Below are positions 43,662 to 53,006 of a stretch of DNA of 64,000 nucleotides, piece after piece. The stretch spans positions 30,127 to 94,126 of the forward strand of contig CAXTVQ010000008.1 of NCBI GenBank assembly GCA_964247705.1, written 5' to 3'. Every line of letters starts with the position of its first letter. The stretch's first letter is position 1. The notes below the pieces were generated by a model. That model saw only the letters and a program-made list of their open reading frames with translations, was not told the origin of the DNA and did no database searches. The translations under genes and the position numbers were made by a program. Origin of the DNA: LMUY01 sp964247705 (GTDB taxonomy: Bacteria > Pseudomonadota > Alphaproteobacteria > Acetobacterales > Acetobacteraceae).

Positions 43662-44303
43662 ATGAACGGGCAGGATACCCGCCTGGCGATCATCGAGGCT
43701 TGCCGCGCCATGAACGCCGCCGGCTTGAACCAGGGCACGTCCGGCAACATCAGCGTCCGGCACGAGGGGGCGATGCTGATCACGCCCTCCGCTACGCCGT
43801 ATGAGACGATGCGGCCCGAGATGATCGCCGCGATGCCGCTCGACGGGGACGGTGGTGTCTGGTCAGGCCCACTGAAGCCGTCGACGGAGTGGCGGTTCCA
43901 TCGGGACATCCTGCTGAGCCGTCCGGACGTAGGCGCGGTGGTGCATGCGCATCCCCCGTTCTGCACCACGCTGGCGGTGGCGAGGCGCGGCATCCCGGCC
44001 TGCCACTACATGATCGCGGCGTTCGGCGGGGCGGACGTGCGGTGCGCGCCGTATGCCCTGTTCGGCACGGCGGCGTTGTCCGCGCACGCCGTGGCGGCGC
44101 TGGAGGACCGCTCGGCGTGCTTGCTGGCCAATCACGGCATGATCACCTGCGCGCCGACGCTGGACCGGGCGATGTGGCTGGCGGTGGAGTTGGAGACGAT
44201 CGCGCGGCAGTACTGGCAGGCGCTGCTGATTGGAGGGCCGGTGTTGCTGAGCGAGGCGGAGGTGGCGGAGGCGGCGGCCAAGTTCGGGGGGTATGGGCGG
44301 TAG
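43662..44303 (+). CDS. Class II aldolase / L-fuculose-phosphate aldolase-like
   Basis: 213 residues. Zinc ligands are in VVHAHPPFCTT (two His) and LLANHGMITC, with the catalytic Glu in PSTEWRFHRD, the arrangement of the AraD/FucA family. N-terminus GLNQGTSGNISVRHEG is the phosphate-binding loop. An earlier GTG at 43650 overlapping the regulator stop is the alternative start. Substrate unknown: fuculose-1-phosphate or another sugar phosphate. Confidence 0.87.
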   Translation: MNGQDTRLAIIEACRAMNAAGLNQGTSGNISVRHEGAMLITPSATPYETMRPEMIAAMPLDGDGGVWSGPLKPSTEWRFHRDILLSRPDVGAVVHAHPPFCTTLAVARRGIPACHYMIAAFGGADVRCAPYALFGTAALSAHAVAALEDRSACLLANHGMITCAPTLDRAMWLAVELETIARQYWQALLIGGPVLLSEAEVAEAAAKFGGYGR

Positions 44304-44329
44304 CGACGCCCGAAGAGCCCTCACCCTGC

Positions 44330-44354
44330 CCTCTCCCGTAGAGCACGGGAGAGG
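44330..44354. terminator. Hairpin between aldolase and hppD (dispersed hairpin family)
   Basis: CCTCTCCCGT (44330-44339), loop AGAGC, ACGGGAGAGG (44345-44354): ten perfect pairs between two convergent stops. Same core as the hairpin at 58547. Confidence 0.65.
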
Positions 44355-44370
44355 CAGAGGATAGAGCTTG

Positions 44371-45483
44371 CTACTCAGCCGCTTTCAGGACTCCCCGCCT
44401 TACCTGGTCCTCCTCGATGGACCGGAACAGCGCGCGGAAATTGCCTTCACCGAATCCCTCGTCGCCTTTGCGCTGGATGAACTCGAAGAAGATCGGCCCG
44501 ATCGCGTTGGCCGAGAACAACTGCAGCAGCACCTTCGTCGTGCCGCCCTCGCTGGTGCCTTCGCCGTCGATCAGGATGCCGTTGCGCTGCAGCCGCGCCA
44601 GGTCCTCGCCATGGCCCGGCACCCGCGCGTCCACCGCTTCGAAATACGTGGCGGGCGGCGGCGGCATGAACGGCAGGCCGTCCGCGCGCAGCCGCTCGAT
44701 CGTGCCGTAGACGTCGTGGCAGCCGCACGCGATGTGCTGGATGCCCTCGCCGTTATAGGCGTGCAGATACTCCTCGATCTGGCTGTTCGCGTCGGCACTC
44801 TCGTTGATCGGAATGCGGATGCGGTTGTCCGGGCTGGTCAGCGCGCGGCTGTGCAGCCCGGTGTACTCGCCGCTGATGTTGAAGAAGCGGATCTCGCGGA
44901 AGTTGAACAGCCGCTCGTAGAAGCCGGACCAAACCCCCATCCGCCCGCGCTGCACGTTGTGCGTCAGATGGTCGATATAGAACAATCCGGCGCCTGGGGG
45001 ACGCGGGTCCGCCCCCTCCAGCCATTCGAACCCGGCGTCCGCCAGGCTGCCCTTGGCGCCATGGTGCTCGACGAAATAGATCAGCGACCCGCCGATGCCC
45101 TTGATCGCCGGCACGTCAAGCGACGGGGCGCCATCCGCCGGGTCCGCCGGCTCGGCGCCCATCCGCACCGCGCGGTCGAACGCGTGCTGCGCATCGGCCA
45201 CCCGCCAACCCATGCTTGGCGCACACGGCCCATGCGCTTGCACGAAGTTGGACGCATGGCTGCCGGGTTCCTCGTTGACGAGGTAGTCCACGTCGCCTTG
45301 GCGGTAGACCGTGACAGCCCGCGCGCGATGGCGGGCGACCGCGGTGAAACCCATCAGGCGGAACAGCGCGTGCAGCGTTTCGGGTTCGGGGTGGGCGAAC
45401 TCCACGAACGCGAACCCGTCCAGGCCAGCCGGATTGTCGTCTGTGATCGTCGCGGGCGGTGCGTCGTGCGGATAAGGGCCCAT
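44371..45483 (-). CDS. hppD: 4-hydroxyphenylpyruvate dioxygenase
   Basis: Fe(II) dioxygenase producing homogentisate in tyrosine catabolism. 370 residues from ATG 45483 (MGPYPHD), with GAGG nine bases upstream. The three iron ligands are His172 (FYIDHLTHNV), His250 (EGIQHIACG) and Glu334 (GPIFFEFIQR). Divergent from an Lrp/AsnC regulator with a 7-base inverted repeat between them, the classic arrangement of amino-acid catabolic control. Homogentisate dioxygenase is not in the window. Confidence 0.96.
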   Translation of the reverse strand: MGPYPHDAPPATITDDNPAGLDGFAFVEFAHPEPETLHALFRLMGFTAVARHRARAVTVYRQGDVDYLVNEEPGSHASNFVQAHGPCAPSMGWRVADAQHAFDRAVRMGAEPADPADGAPSLDVPAIKGIGGSLIYFVEHHGAKGSLADAGFEWLEGADPRPPGAGLFYIDHLTHNVQRGRMGVWSGFYERLFNFREIRFFNISGEYTGLHSRALTSPDNRIRIPINESADANSQIEEYLHAYNGEGIQHIACGCHDVYGTIERLRADGLPFMPPPPATYFEAVDARVPGHGEDLARLQRNGILIDGEGTSEGGTTKVLLQLFSANAIGPIFFEFIQRKGDEGFGEGNFRALFRSIEEDQVRRGVLKAAE

Positions 45484-45513
45484 TTTCGTATCCTCTGACT
45501 CGGAACCGCATGA

Positions 45514-45543
45514 TTGCACGAATCTGAGGCAGAATGCGTGCAA
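45514..45543. promoter_or_regulatory. Inverted repeat TTGCACG-N16-CGTGCAA between hppD and the Lrp regulator
   Basis: Perfect 7-base arms (45514-45520 and 45537-45543), about 30 bases upstream of the hppD start and 70 upstream of the regulator. Spacing of arm centres is 23 bases, about two turns, as for a dimeric Lrp-type regulator. Candidate operator for both genes. Confidence 0.65.
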
Positions 45544-45613
45544 AACGAGCCATTTATTCCGCGTGACACGCACGCTTTCTCCGCGTTAGGCTAGCTCGGT
45601 GCAAGAAACCGCC

Positions 45614-46081
45614 ATGCTCGACGGGTTTGACCTGAAATTGTTGATCCTGCTCCAGGATGACGGGCGCATGTCCGTCCAGGATCTTGCGGACCGCATTGGC
45701 CTCTCGGCGTCGCAGTGCTCGCGCCGCCGTGCCCGGCTCGAGGAAGTTGGCATGATCGCCGGCTACCATGCGCGGCTCAATCCCGACCGTCTCGGTTTCA
45801 GCGTCACCGTCTTTGTCCAGGTGACGCTTGCGCGCCATTCGCCGGACAACGCCCGCCTGTTCCGCGACCTGGTGCAGCGCACGGGCGCGATCCAGCAAGC
45901 CTACGCTGTGACCGGGGACGCCGACTATATTCTGCGCGCCTCCCTGCCCGATCTGCAGGCGCTTTCCATCTTGGTGAACGACGTGCTGTTGCCGCACGGC
46001 ACGGTGGCGCAGGTGCGCTCGCTGGTGGCACTCGAGCGGTTGAAGGACACGATGCACCTGCCGGTCGGGGAGAAGGCTTAG
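45614..46081 (+). CDS. Lrp/AsnC-family regulator
   Basis: 155 residues from ATG 45614; a GTG at 45599 adds five. HTH: LDGFDLKLLILLQDDGRMSV, QDLADRIGLSASQCSRRRAR, then the RAM effector domain (AVTGDADYILRASLPDLQAL). Divergent from hppD, so it most likely senses an aromatic amino acid or its keto acid and controls hppD (inference). Confidence 0.9.
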   Translation: MLDGFDLKLLILLQDDGRMSVQDLADRIGLSASQCSRRRARLEEVGMIAGYHARLNPDRLGFSVTVFVQVTLARHSPDNARLFRDLVQRTGAIQQAYAVTGDADYILRASLPDLQALSILVNDVLLPHGTVAQVRSLVALERLKDTMHLPVGEKA

Positions 46082-46400
46082 CCTATGCGCTGGAATGGAG
46101 TTCCGATTGCCATGATGCCGCCATGAGTCACCTGAAAGTTACAGATTGGAACGCGTCTTGCTTGACCTCGTAAAAAACTATCAGGGTTGCAGTTATTCAG
46201 CGTATAACCTTTTCCGATGCAGGTCTGTGGAGCACGCGAGGGTGCGGCTGGACAGTCATCCGGAAAGAGTTCGTCCGGCGTACTGACCGAGGCATTTCCC
46301 GCGTGATCGGAAGCAGACGCGCTGCAACGACGTGACCCCTGATCTTTTGCTTCATAGCCGGCGTTATTGCCCAAACTGCCGGTGATTGGGAGAGTTTTGG
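46082..46400 (+). promoter_or_regulatory. 319-base leader of prkA with an EcfG-like promoter
   Basis: No gene is seen. GGAAC (46148-46152), 16 bases, then CGTA (46169-46172) is close to the general-stress consensus GGAAC-N16/17-CGTT of alphaproteobacterial EcfG sigma factors. That would leave a 5' leader of about 220 bases. The PrkA Shine-Dalgarno GGGAGAG is at 46388. Confidence 0.45.
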
Positions 46401-48347
46401 ATGGACGTTCGCGACGACATCTTTTCGCTTCACAGCACGCTTCGCGACCAGATGCGCGAAGTCGAGATGAGCCTTTCGGACTACCTCGAAGCCTGCCGCG
46501 AAGACCCGCAATGCTATGCCAGCCCCGCCGAGCGGATGCTGCGCGCGATCGGCGAGCCCGAGCTGGTCGACACATCGCGTGATCCGCGGTTGAGCCGTCT
46601 GTTCCTCAACCGCACGATCAGCATGTACCCCGCCTTCTCCGAGTTCCACGGGATGGAGGAGACGATCGAGCGCATCGTCGGTTTCTTCCGCCATGCCGCG
46701 CAGGGGCTCGAGGAGCGCAAGCAGGTGCTGTACCTGCTGGGCCCGGTCGGCGGCGGCAAGTCTTCGCTCGGCGAGCGGCTGAAGGCGCTGATGGAGAAGG
46801 AGCCGATCTACGTGCTCAAGGCCGGGGACCAGTTGAGCCCCGTGTTCGAAAGCCCGCTCGGCCTGTTCGACCCGGACACGATGGCGGACGCGCTGCTGGA
46901 GCGTTACCGTATCCCGCGCCGGGTGCTGACTGGCATCGCGAGCCCTTGGGCGCTGAAGCGGCTCGAGGAATGGGGCGGCGACCTGCAGCGCTTCCGCGTG
47001 GTCAAGCTGTATCCGTCGCGCCGCCGGCAGGTCGCCATCGCCAAGACCGAGCCCGGCGACGACAATAACCAGGACATCTCGGCGCTCGTCGGCAAGGTCG
47101 ATATCCGCAAGCTCGAGAGCTACAGCCAGAACGACCCGGACGCCTACGGCTTCTCCGGCGGGCTGAACCGCGCCAACCAGGGCATCCTCGAGTTCGTCGA
47201 GATGTTCAAGGCGCCGATCAAGATGCTGCATCCGTTGCTGACGGCGACGCAGGAAGGCAACTACCTGGGCACGGAGAACATCGGTGCGATCCCGTTCCAG
47301 GGCATCCTGCTGGCGCACTCCAACGAAGCGGAGTGGCAGACATTCCGCAACAACCGCACCAACGAGGCATTCCTCGACCGTGTGAGCGTGGTGAAGGTCC
47401 CGTACTGCCTGCGGGTGACCGAAGAAGGCAAGATCTACGACAAGCTGATCAGCGGATCGGCGCTGGCCGAGGCGCCGTGCGCGCCGCATACGCTGGAGAT
47501 GCTGGCCCGCTTCGCCGTGCTGTCCCGCCTGAAGCCGCACGCCAACTCGCGGCCGTTCGCCAAGATGCGCGTGTATGACGGCGAGAACATCCGCGAGACC
47601 GATCCCAAGGTCAAAACCATGCAGGAATACCGCGACTCCGCCGGCGTGGACGAGGGTATGGACGGCATCTCCACCCGCTTCGCCTACAAGGTGCTGTCGG
47701 CCACGTTCAACCACTCGTCGCAGGAAGTCGCGGCGGACCCGGTGCACCTGATGTACGTGCTGGAACAGGCGATCCGGCGCGAGCAGTTCCCGGCCGAGAC
47801 GGAAGCGGCCTATCTTGCGACCATCAAGAGCGAACTGGCCTCGCGCTATGCCGAGTTCATCGGCAACGAGATCCAGAAAGCCTACCTCGAGAGCTATGGC
47901 GATTACGGCCAGAACCTGTTCGACCGTTACCTCGACTACGCCGATGCGTGGATCGAGGATCAGGACTTCAAGGATCCGGATACCGGGCAGATGCTCAACC
48001 GCGAACTGCTCAACGCCGAGCTGACCAAGATCGAGAAGCCGGCGGGGATTGCCAATCCTAAGGACTTCCGGAACGAGGTGGTCAAGTTCGCGTTGCGGAC
48101 CCGGGCGACGAACTCGGGTAAGAATCCCTCCTGGACCAGCTACGAGAAGATCCGCGAGGTGATCGAGAAGCGCATGTTCAGCCAAGTGGAGGACTTGCTT
48201 CCGGTGATCAGCTTCGGCTCCAAGAAGGACCAGGACACGGAGAAGAAGCACAACGACTTCGTCAGCCGCATGGTATCGCGCGGCTACACGGAGCGGCAGG
48301 TGCGCCGTTTGGTGGAGTGGTACATGCGCGTGAAACAGTCGGCCTGA
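46401..48347 (+). CDS. prkA: PrkA/YeaG serine protein kinase with AAA domain
   Basis: 648 residues. N-terminal AAA-type ATPase with Walker A LLGPVGGGKSS (residues about 113-122), then the PrkA segment QNDPDAYGFSGGLNRANQGI and TQEGNYLGTENIGAIPFQGI, and the C-terminal kinase-like domain. Known (E. coli, Bacillus) as a stress or sporulation kinase. It heads a prkA - yeaH-like - spoVR operon, the same trio as in many proteobacteria. Confidence 0.95.
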   Translation: MDVRDDIFSLHSTLRDQMREVEMSLSDYLEACREDPQCYASPAERMLRAIGEPELVDTSRDPRLSRLFLNRTISMYPAFSEFHGMEETIERIVGFFRHAAQGLEERKQVLYLLGPVGGGKSSLGERLKALMEKEPIYVLKAGDQLSPVFESPLGLFDPDTMADALLERYRIPRRVLTGIASPWALKRLEEWGGDLQRFRVVKLYPSRRRQVAIAKTEPGDDNNQDISALVGKVDIRKLESYSQNDPDAYGFSGGLNRANQGILEFVEMFKAPIKMLHPLLTATQEGNYLGTENIGAIPFQGILLAHSNEAEWQTFRNNRTNEAFLDRVSVVKVPYCLRVTEEGKIYDKLISGSALAEAPCAPHTLEMLARFAVLSRLKPHANSRPFAKMRVYDGENIRETDPKVKTMQEYRDSAGVDEGMDGISTRFAYKVLSATFNHSSQEVAADPVHLMYVLEQAIRREQFPAETEAAYLATIKSELASRYAEFIGNEIQKAYLESYGDYGQNLFDRYLDYADAWIEDQDFKDPDTGQMLNRELLNAELTKIEKPAGIANPKDFRNEVVKFALRTRATNSGKNPSWTSYEKIREVIEKRMFSQVEDLLPVISFGSKKDQDTEKKHNDFVSRMVSRGYTERQVRRLVEWYMRVKQSA

Positions 48348-48357
48348 GCATCCGCGA

Positions 48358-49641
48358 TTGGACATCATCGATCGCCGGCCGAACCCGCACGGCAAGAACC
48401 TCGAGAACCGTCAACGCGTGATCGCGCGTGCCCGGGCGGCCGTTGCCCGGGCCACGCGGGACGCGGTGAGCGAGGGTACGTTGCGCGAGGCGGGCAAGGA
48501 TCAGGCGGTGACGATCCCGTCCGACTCCTTGCACGAGCCGAGCTTTCACACCGTGTTCTCCAGCGGGCAGCGCCAGGTCGTGCTGTCCGGCAACAAGGAG
48601 TTTTCCACCGGGGACCGGTTGCAGCGGCCGAAGTCGGGCGGCGGCAGTGGCGGGTCGGGCACCGGCCAGGGCGGCGCGGAGGGGGAGGATGGGTTCCGCT
48701 TCGTGCTCACGCGCGACGAGTTCCTGGACCTGTTCTTCGAGGACCTCGAACTGCCCGATCTGGTGAAGAACCAGATCGTGGCGACCGAGACGATGTCCCC
48801 GGTGCGCGCCGGCATCGCGGTCGACGGCAACCCGTCGCAGATCGACATGGGGCGGACCATGCGTCAGTCGATGGCGCGCCGCATCGGCCTGCGCCGTCCG
48901 AAACCGCCCGAGGTGCTGGCGTTGGAGGCGGAGGTGTTCGCGCTCGAACAGTCCGGCCTGGAACCGGCCCGGCTGGCGGCGTTGCAGGCGGAACTCGAAC
49001 TCGCCATGCGGCGCCTGGCCCGGGTGCCGTGGATCGACCCGGTGGATCTGCGCTACCGCCGCTACACGATGGTGCCGAAACCGTCGGCGCGTGCGGTGAT
49101 GTTCTGCTTGATGGACGTCTCGGGCTCGATGTCCGAACAGATGAAGGATCTGGCCAAGCGCTTTTTCCTGCTGCTGCACGTCTTTCTCGAGCGCCGCTAC
49201 AAACGCGTCGAGATCGTGTTCATTCGCCACACGGAAGTCGCCGAGGAAGTGGACGAGCAGACTTTCTTCACCGATCCCCGTAGCGGCGGCACTGTGGTGT
49301 CGACCGCGCTGGCCGAATTGTTGCGTGTCCAGCGGGCGCGGTTCCCGAAGGATTCTTGGAACATCTACGCAGCCCAGGCCTCGGACGGCGACAGCTCCAG
49401 CGGGGACACGCACAAGGCCGTGGCAATGCTGGAGGAGGATATCCTGCCGATCGTGCAGCACTTCGCTTACATCGAGGTTGCGGCATCGGCGGCGCTGATC
49501 CGCGGCCAGACCGATCTGTGGCGCGGTTACGAGCCGCTGTCGCAGCGCGCGCCGCGGCTGGCGATGCGCCGGGTGGCCGACAAGGGCGAGATCTTCCCCG
49601 TGTTCCGTGACCTGTTCGGCAAGAAGGCCGCGACATCGTGA
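48358..49641 (+). CDS. yeaH: YeaH/YhbH family (DUF444) protein
   Basis: 427 residues with a TTG start at 48358 (MDIIDRRPNPHGKNLENRQR), ten bases past prkA. A Gly/Ser-rich linker (KSGGGSGGSGTGQGG) precedes the DUF444 core, which has a VWA-like metal site: VMFCLMDVSGSMSEQMKDLA and SGGTVVSTALAELL. Partner of PrkA and SpoVR in stress physiology. The TGA overlaps the GTG of the next gene. Confidence 0.93.
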   Translation: MDIIDRRPNPHGKNLENRQRVIARARAAVARATRDAVSEGTLREAGKDQAVTIPSDSLHEPSFHTVFSSGQRQVVLSGNKEFSTGDRLQRPKSGGGSGGSGTGQGGAEGEDGFRFVLTRDEFLDLFFEDLELPDLVKNQIVATETMSPVRAGIAVDGNPSQIDMGRTMRQSMARRIGLRRPKPPEVLALEAEVFALEQSGLEPARLAALQAELELAMRRLARVPWIDPVDLRYRRYTMVPKPSARAVMFCLMDVSGSMSEQMKDLAKRFFLLLHVFLERRYKRVEIVFIRHTEVAEEVDEQTFFTDPRSGGTVVSTALAELLRVQRARFPKDSWNIYAAQASDGDSSSGDTHKAVAMLEEDILPIVQHFAYIEVAASAALIRGQTDLWRGYEPLSQRAPRLAMRRVADKGEIFPVFRDLFGKKAATS

Positions 49642-51152
49642 GCCTGTTGTACGAGGGCACCGACTGGGACTTCCGCACGCTCAACCGCAGCTACGACGCG
49701 ATCGAGCGGATCGCGTGCGAGGAACTGGGCCTTGAGGTGTATCCTAACCGCATCGAGGTCATCACGTCCGAGCAGATGCTGGATGTGTATACCGCGCACG
49801 GCATGCCGCTGACGTATCGCCATTGGTCCTACGGCAAGCGCTTCCTGCAGCACGAGAGCAGCTACCGCCGCGGCTACACCAGCCTGGCCTACGAGGTGGT
49901 GATCAACTCCAATCCCTGCATCAGCTACCTGATGGAGGAGAACACGGCCACGATGCAGGCGCTGGTGATCGCGCACGCGGCGTTTGGCCACAACCATTTC
50001 TTCCGCAACAACCACCTGTTCCGGCAGTGGACGGAAGCGTCCGCGATCCTCGACTACCTCGAGTTCGCGCGGCGGTATGTGAGCGGTTGCGAAGACCGCT
50101 ACGGCGTGGCCGCGGTGGAGCGGGTGCTGGACGCGGCACACGCGCTGTCCCGCCACGGGGTGCACCGGCATGGCGGGGCACGCCCGCTGAACCTGAAGCA
50201 GGACAGCAAGCGCGAGGCGGAGCGGCGGGACTACGACGAGAAGATCTACGATGACCTCTGGCGCACGGTGCCCGGCAAGAAAACGGCAGCCGCAGCCGAC
50301 CCGATCGGCGACCGGCGGCGGCATTTGGGGCTGCCGGAAGAGAACCTGCTCTACTTCATGGAAAAGACCTCGCCCAAGCTGCAGTTCTGGGAGCGGGAGA
50401 TCATTCGCATCGTGCGGCTGATCGCGCAGTATTTCTATCCGCAGCCGCAGGCCAAGCTGATGAACGAGGGCTGCGCCACCTGGACGCACCAGCGCATCAT
50501 GACCCGGCTGCACGAGACCGGGCAGATCGACGATGCGGCGTTCCTCGAGGTGATCCACTCGACCAGCAACGTGATCTCGCAGTGGGGCTTCGACCAGGGC
50601 GGGCCGGGGTTCAACCCGTATGCGCTCGGCTACGCGATGATGACCGACATCGAACGGATCTGCACCGAACCCACGGCGGAGGACCGCGCGTGGTTCCCGG
50701 ACACGGCCGGCAATGGCGATCCGCTCGGGACGCTGCGCTGGGCCTGGGCGAACTTCCGCGACGAGAGCTTCGTGCTGCAGTTCCTCTCCCCTGCGGTGAT
50801 CCGCAAGTTCCGCATGTTCCGGCTGATGGACGACACGACGGATCCGACGCTGCTGGTGGATGCGATTCACGACGACGCCGGCTACCGCGCGATCCGCCGC
50901 AGCCTGGCCCGCAGCTACGATCCGGCGGAGAGCGATCCGGACGTGCAGGTGGTGGACGTGGACCTGGCCGGTGACCGGAAGCTGATGCTGCAACACCGCA
51001 CCAAGCCTGGACAGTTGCTTGCCAAGCGGGATGCGGAACTGACGCTGCGGCACGTGGCCGCCCTATGGGGTTACGAAGTGCGGCTGCAGGAAGTGGACAG
51101 CGACACGGACTACGTGCTGGCCACGCATACAGCGAGCCCGCCGGCGGTGTAG
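49638..51152 (+). CDS. spoVR: SpoVR family protein
   Basis: 504 residues, GTG start in a GTGA overlap. Core: MPLTYRHWSYGKRFLQHESS, NPCISYLMEENTATMQALVI, HAAFGHNHFFRNN and NEGCATWTHQRIM. The family name comes from Bacillus spore cortex work; in Gram-negatives it is part of the prkA-yeaH-ycgB stress trio and its activity is unknown. Confidence 0.94.
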   Translation: MSLLYEGTDWDFRTLNRSYDAIERIACEELGLEVYPNRIEVITSEQMLDVYTAHGMPLTYRHWSYGKRFLQHESSYRRGYTSLAYEVVINSNPCISYLMEENTATMQALVIAHAAFGHNHFFRNNHLFRQWTEASAILDYLEFARRYVSGCEDRYGVAAVERVLDAAHALSRHGVHRHGGARPLNLKQDSKREAERRDYDEKIYDDLWRTVPGKKTAAAADPIGDRRRHLGLPEENLLYFMEKTSPKLQFWEREIIRIVRLIAQYFYPQPQAKLMNEGCATWTHQRIMTRLHETGQIDDAAFLEVIHSTSNVISQWGFDQGGPGFNPYALGYAMMTDIERICTEPTAEDRAWFPDTAGNGDPLGTLRWAWANFRDESFVLQFLSPAVIRKFRMFRLMDDTTDPTLLVDAIHDDAGYRAIRRSLARSYDPAESDPDVQVVDVDLAGDRKLMLQHRTKPGQLLAKRDAELTLRHVAALWGYEVRLQEVDSDTDYVLATHTASPPAV

Positions 51153-51209
51153 GGAGTTGCGGGCTGAGACCCCTTGGCCCCCCGTTCCGCTCCGCTTACA
51201 AAGCCCGCC

Positions 51210-52311
51210 ATGAAAGCTGCCATCGTCGGCATTGCCGGCCCGGAGCTCACGGCGGACGAGACCCGGTTATTCCGCGAGCACCGTCCCGCCGGCGTCATCC
51301 TGTTTGCGCGCAATATCCAGGATCCGGCGCAGGTGGCCGCCCTGACGGCCCATCTCACCCGCGTGCTGGCGCCGTTGGCCGTGATCGCCATCGATCAGGA
51401 AGGAGGACGCGTCGCCCGGCTGCGCCCGCCGCATTGGTTGCGCCATCCGTCCGCGGCGAGTCTCGGCGCCCTGCATGACGCGGACCGCCCGGCCGGGCTG
51501 CGCGCTGCCTGGTTGACCGGCGCGCTGATTGGACTGGAGGCCGCCGCGGCGGGGATCGGCGTGGTGAACGCCCCCGTGCTGGACTTGGCCGTGCCCGGCG
51601 CCAGTACCGTGGTCGGGGACCGTGCCTACTCCGTCGACCCGGCTGTCGTGGGCGACATGGCTGCTGCGGTGGCCGCCGGGTTGCTCGCCGCCGGAGTCCA
51701 ACCGGTGGGCAAGCACGTGCCCGGCCATGGACGCGCCACCGTGGACAGCCACGAGAGCCTGCCGATGCTGGACGGCATCGCCGAGGACGACCTGTTGCCG
51801 TTCGCCCGCTGCGCCCACTTACCCTGGATGATGACCGCCCACATCGTCTACGCCGCGCAGGATCCGGACCGGCCGGCCACGCTCTCTCCCCTGGTGATCG
51901 AGACCGTCATCCGCGGCCGGCTTGGGTATGACGGCGTGCTGGTCAGCGACGACCTGACGATGGGCGCCGTTGCTGGCGACCCGGGGAAGCGTGCGCGCGC
52001 GGCGGTGGAGGCCGGGTGCGACCTGGCGCTGCACTGTTCGGGTTTATTGGAGGAGACGCGGGAGGTGCTTGCCGCCTGCCCGGACGCGACCGACGCGGCG
52101 CTCAACCGGATGCGGGGGGCGCTGTTCCTGGCCGAACGCTCCCGCCAGGCGCTGGACGCGTCCGCGCTGCTGGCCGAACGCGANNNNNNNNNNNNNNNNN
52201 NNNNNNNNNNNNNNNNNNNNNNNNNNNNNNNNNNNNNNNNNNNNNNNNNNNNNNNNNNNNNNNNNNNNNNNNNNNNNNNNNNNGCTGGGCGAGCGCAGGG
52301 CGCCGCTTTGA
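51210..52311 (+). CDS. nagZ: Beta-N-acetylhexosaminidase NagZ, broken near its C-terminus by an assembly gap
   Basis: GH3 enzyme of peptidoglycan recycling, removing GlcNAc from anhydro-muropeptides. Family motifs: GVILFARNI, VIAIDQEGGRVARLR, and KHVPGHGRATVDSHESLP with the catalytic His/Asp dyad, then VLVSDDLTMGAV with the nucleophile Asp. The 100-N gap begins after SALLAER; on the far side the frame LGERRAPL-stop plausibly is its C-terminus, ending at the TGA at 52311 that overlaps the TTG of the next gene (TTGA). Confidence 0.92.
52184..52283. other. Assembly gap (100 N) at the end of nagZ
   Basis: Exactly 100 N. Flanks are similar but not identical (GCTGGCCGAACGC before, GCTGGGCGAGCGC after), so a short local repeat may have broken the assembly. 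Confidence 0.95.
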
Positions 52312-53006
52312 TCAGCGACCATTGGGCCTTCATCCTCGTCAGCGTGCTGGCCGCCATCGTGGCCATCATCCTGCACGAGCTGTCGCACGGGATCGCCGCG
52401 TGGGCGCTCGGTGACGACACGGCCAAGCTTGCCGGGCGGCTGTCGCTCAACCCGATCCGCCATATCGACCGGGTGGGCACGATCCTGCTGCCTGGGGCGC
52501 TGCTGATCTCGCAGCTCGTGCTGATCCATCACGTGGCCTTCATGTTCGGCTGGGCCAAGCCGGTGCCGGTGAACGCCGGGCGGTTCCGGCATCCGCGGCA
52601 GGACATGGCGCTGGTCGCCGCGGCGGGCCCGATCACCAATTTCGTGCTCGCCTGGCTGGCGGCGCTGATGCTGCCGGCGGACTGGCCGGACGGGCCGATG
52701 ACGGTGTTCCAGGATTTCCTGGGCATGTTCCTATTCTCGAACCTGGTGCTCGGGCTGTTCAACCTGCTGCCGATCCCGCCGATGGATGGCGGGCGGATCG
52801 TGGTGGGCGTGCTGCCGCTCAAGCTCGCGATCCGCTGGGCCCGGCTGGAGCGGGCGGGGATCTTCCTCGTGCTGCTCGGCGTGTTCGTGCTGCCGGCGCT
52901 GCTGCGTGAGTTCGGCATCGACTTCGACCCGGTGGGGGACACGCTCAACACGGTGATCCCGCGTGCGGTGGACCTCGTGCTGCGGTTGGCCGGGCACGAT
53001 GGCTGA
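52308..53006 (+). CDS. Site-2 protease family (M50) membrane metalloprotease
   Basis: 232 residues. Zinc motif HELSH in helix 1 (AIVAIILHELSHGIAAWALG), LSLNPIRHIDRVGTILLPG, AAGPITNFVLAWLAAL, and the third ligand in NLLPIPPMDGGRIVVG. TTG 52308 has AGGG seven bases upstream. Position between nagZ and scpA is conserved in related genomes (from memory). Its substrate is unknown; it is not an RseP-type protein as it lacks a PDZ domain. Confidence 0.9.
   Translation: MISDHWAFILVSVLAAIVAIILHELSHGIAAWALGDDTAKLAGRLSLNPIRHIDRVGTILLPGALLISQLVLIHHVAFMFGWAKPVPVNAGRFRHPRQDMALVAAAGPITNFVLAWLAALMLPADWPDGPMTVFQDFLGMFLFSNLVLGLFNLLPIPPMDGGRIVVGVLPLKLAIRWARLERAGIFLVLLGVFVLPALLREFGIDFDPVGDTLNTVIPRAVDLVLRLAGHDG

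Noticed and set aside
46197..48395. 732-residue minus-strand frame opposite prkA
   Set aside because: Antisense shadow; PrkA motifs are on the plus strand with a proper Shine-Dalgarno.
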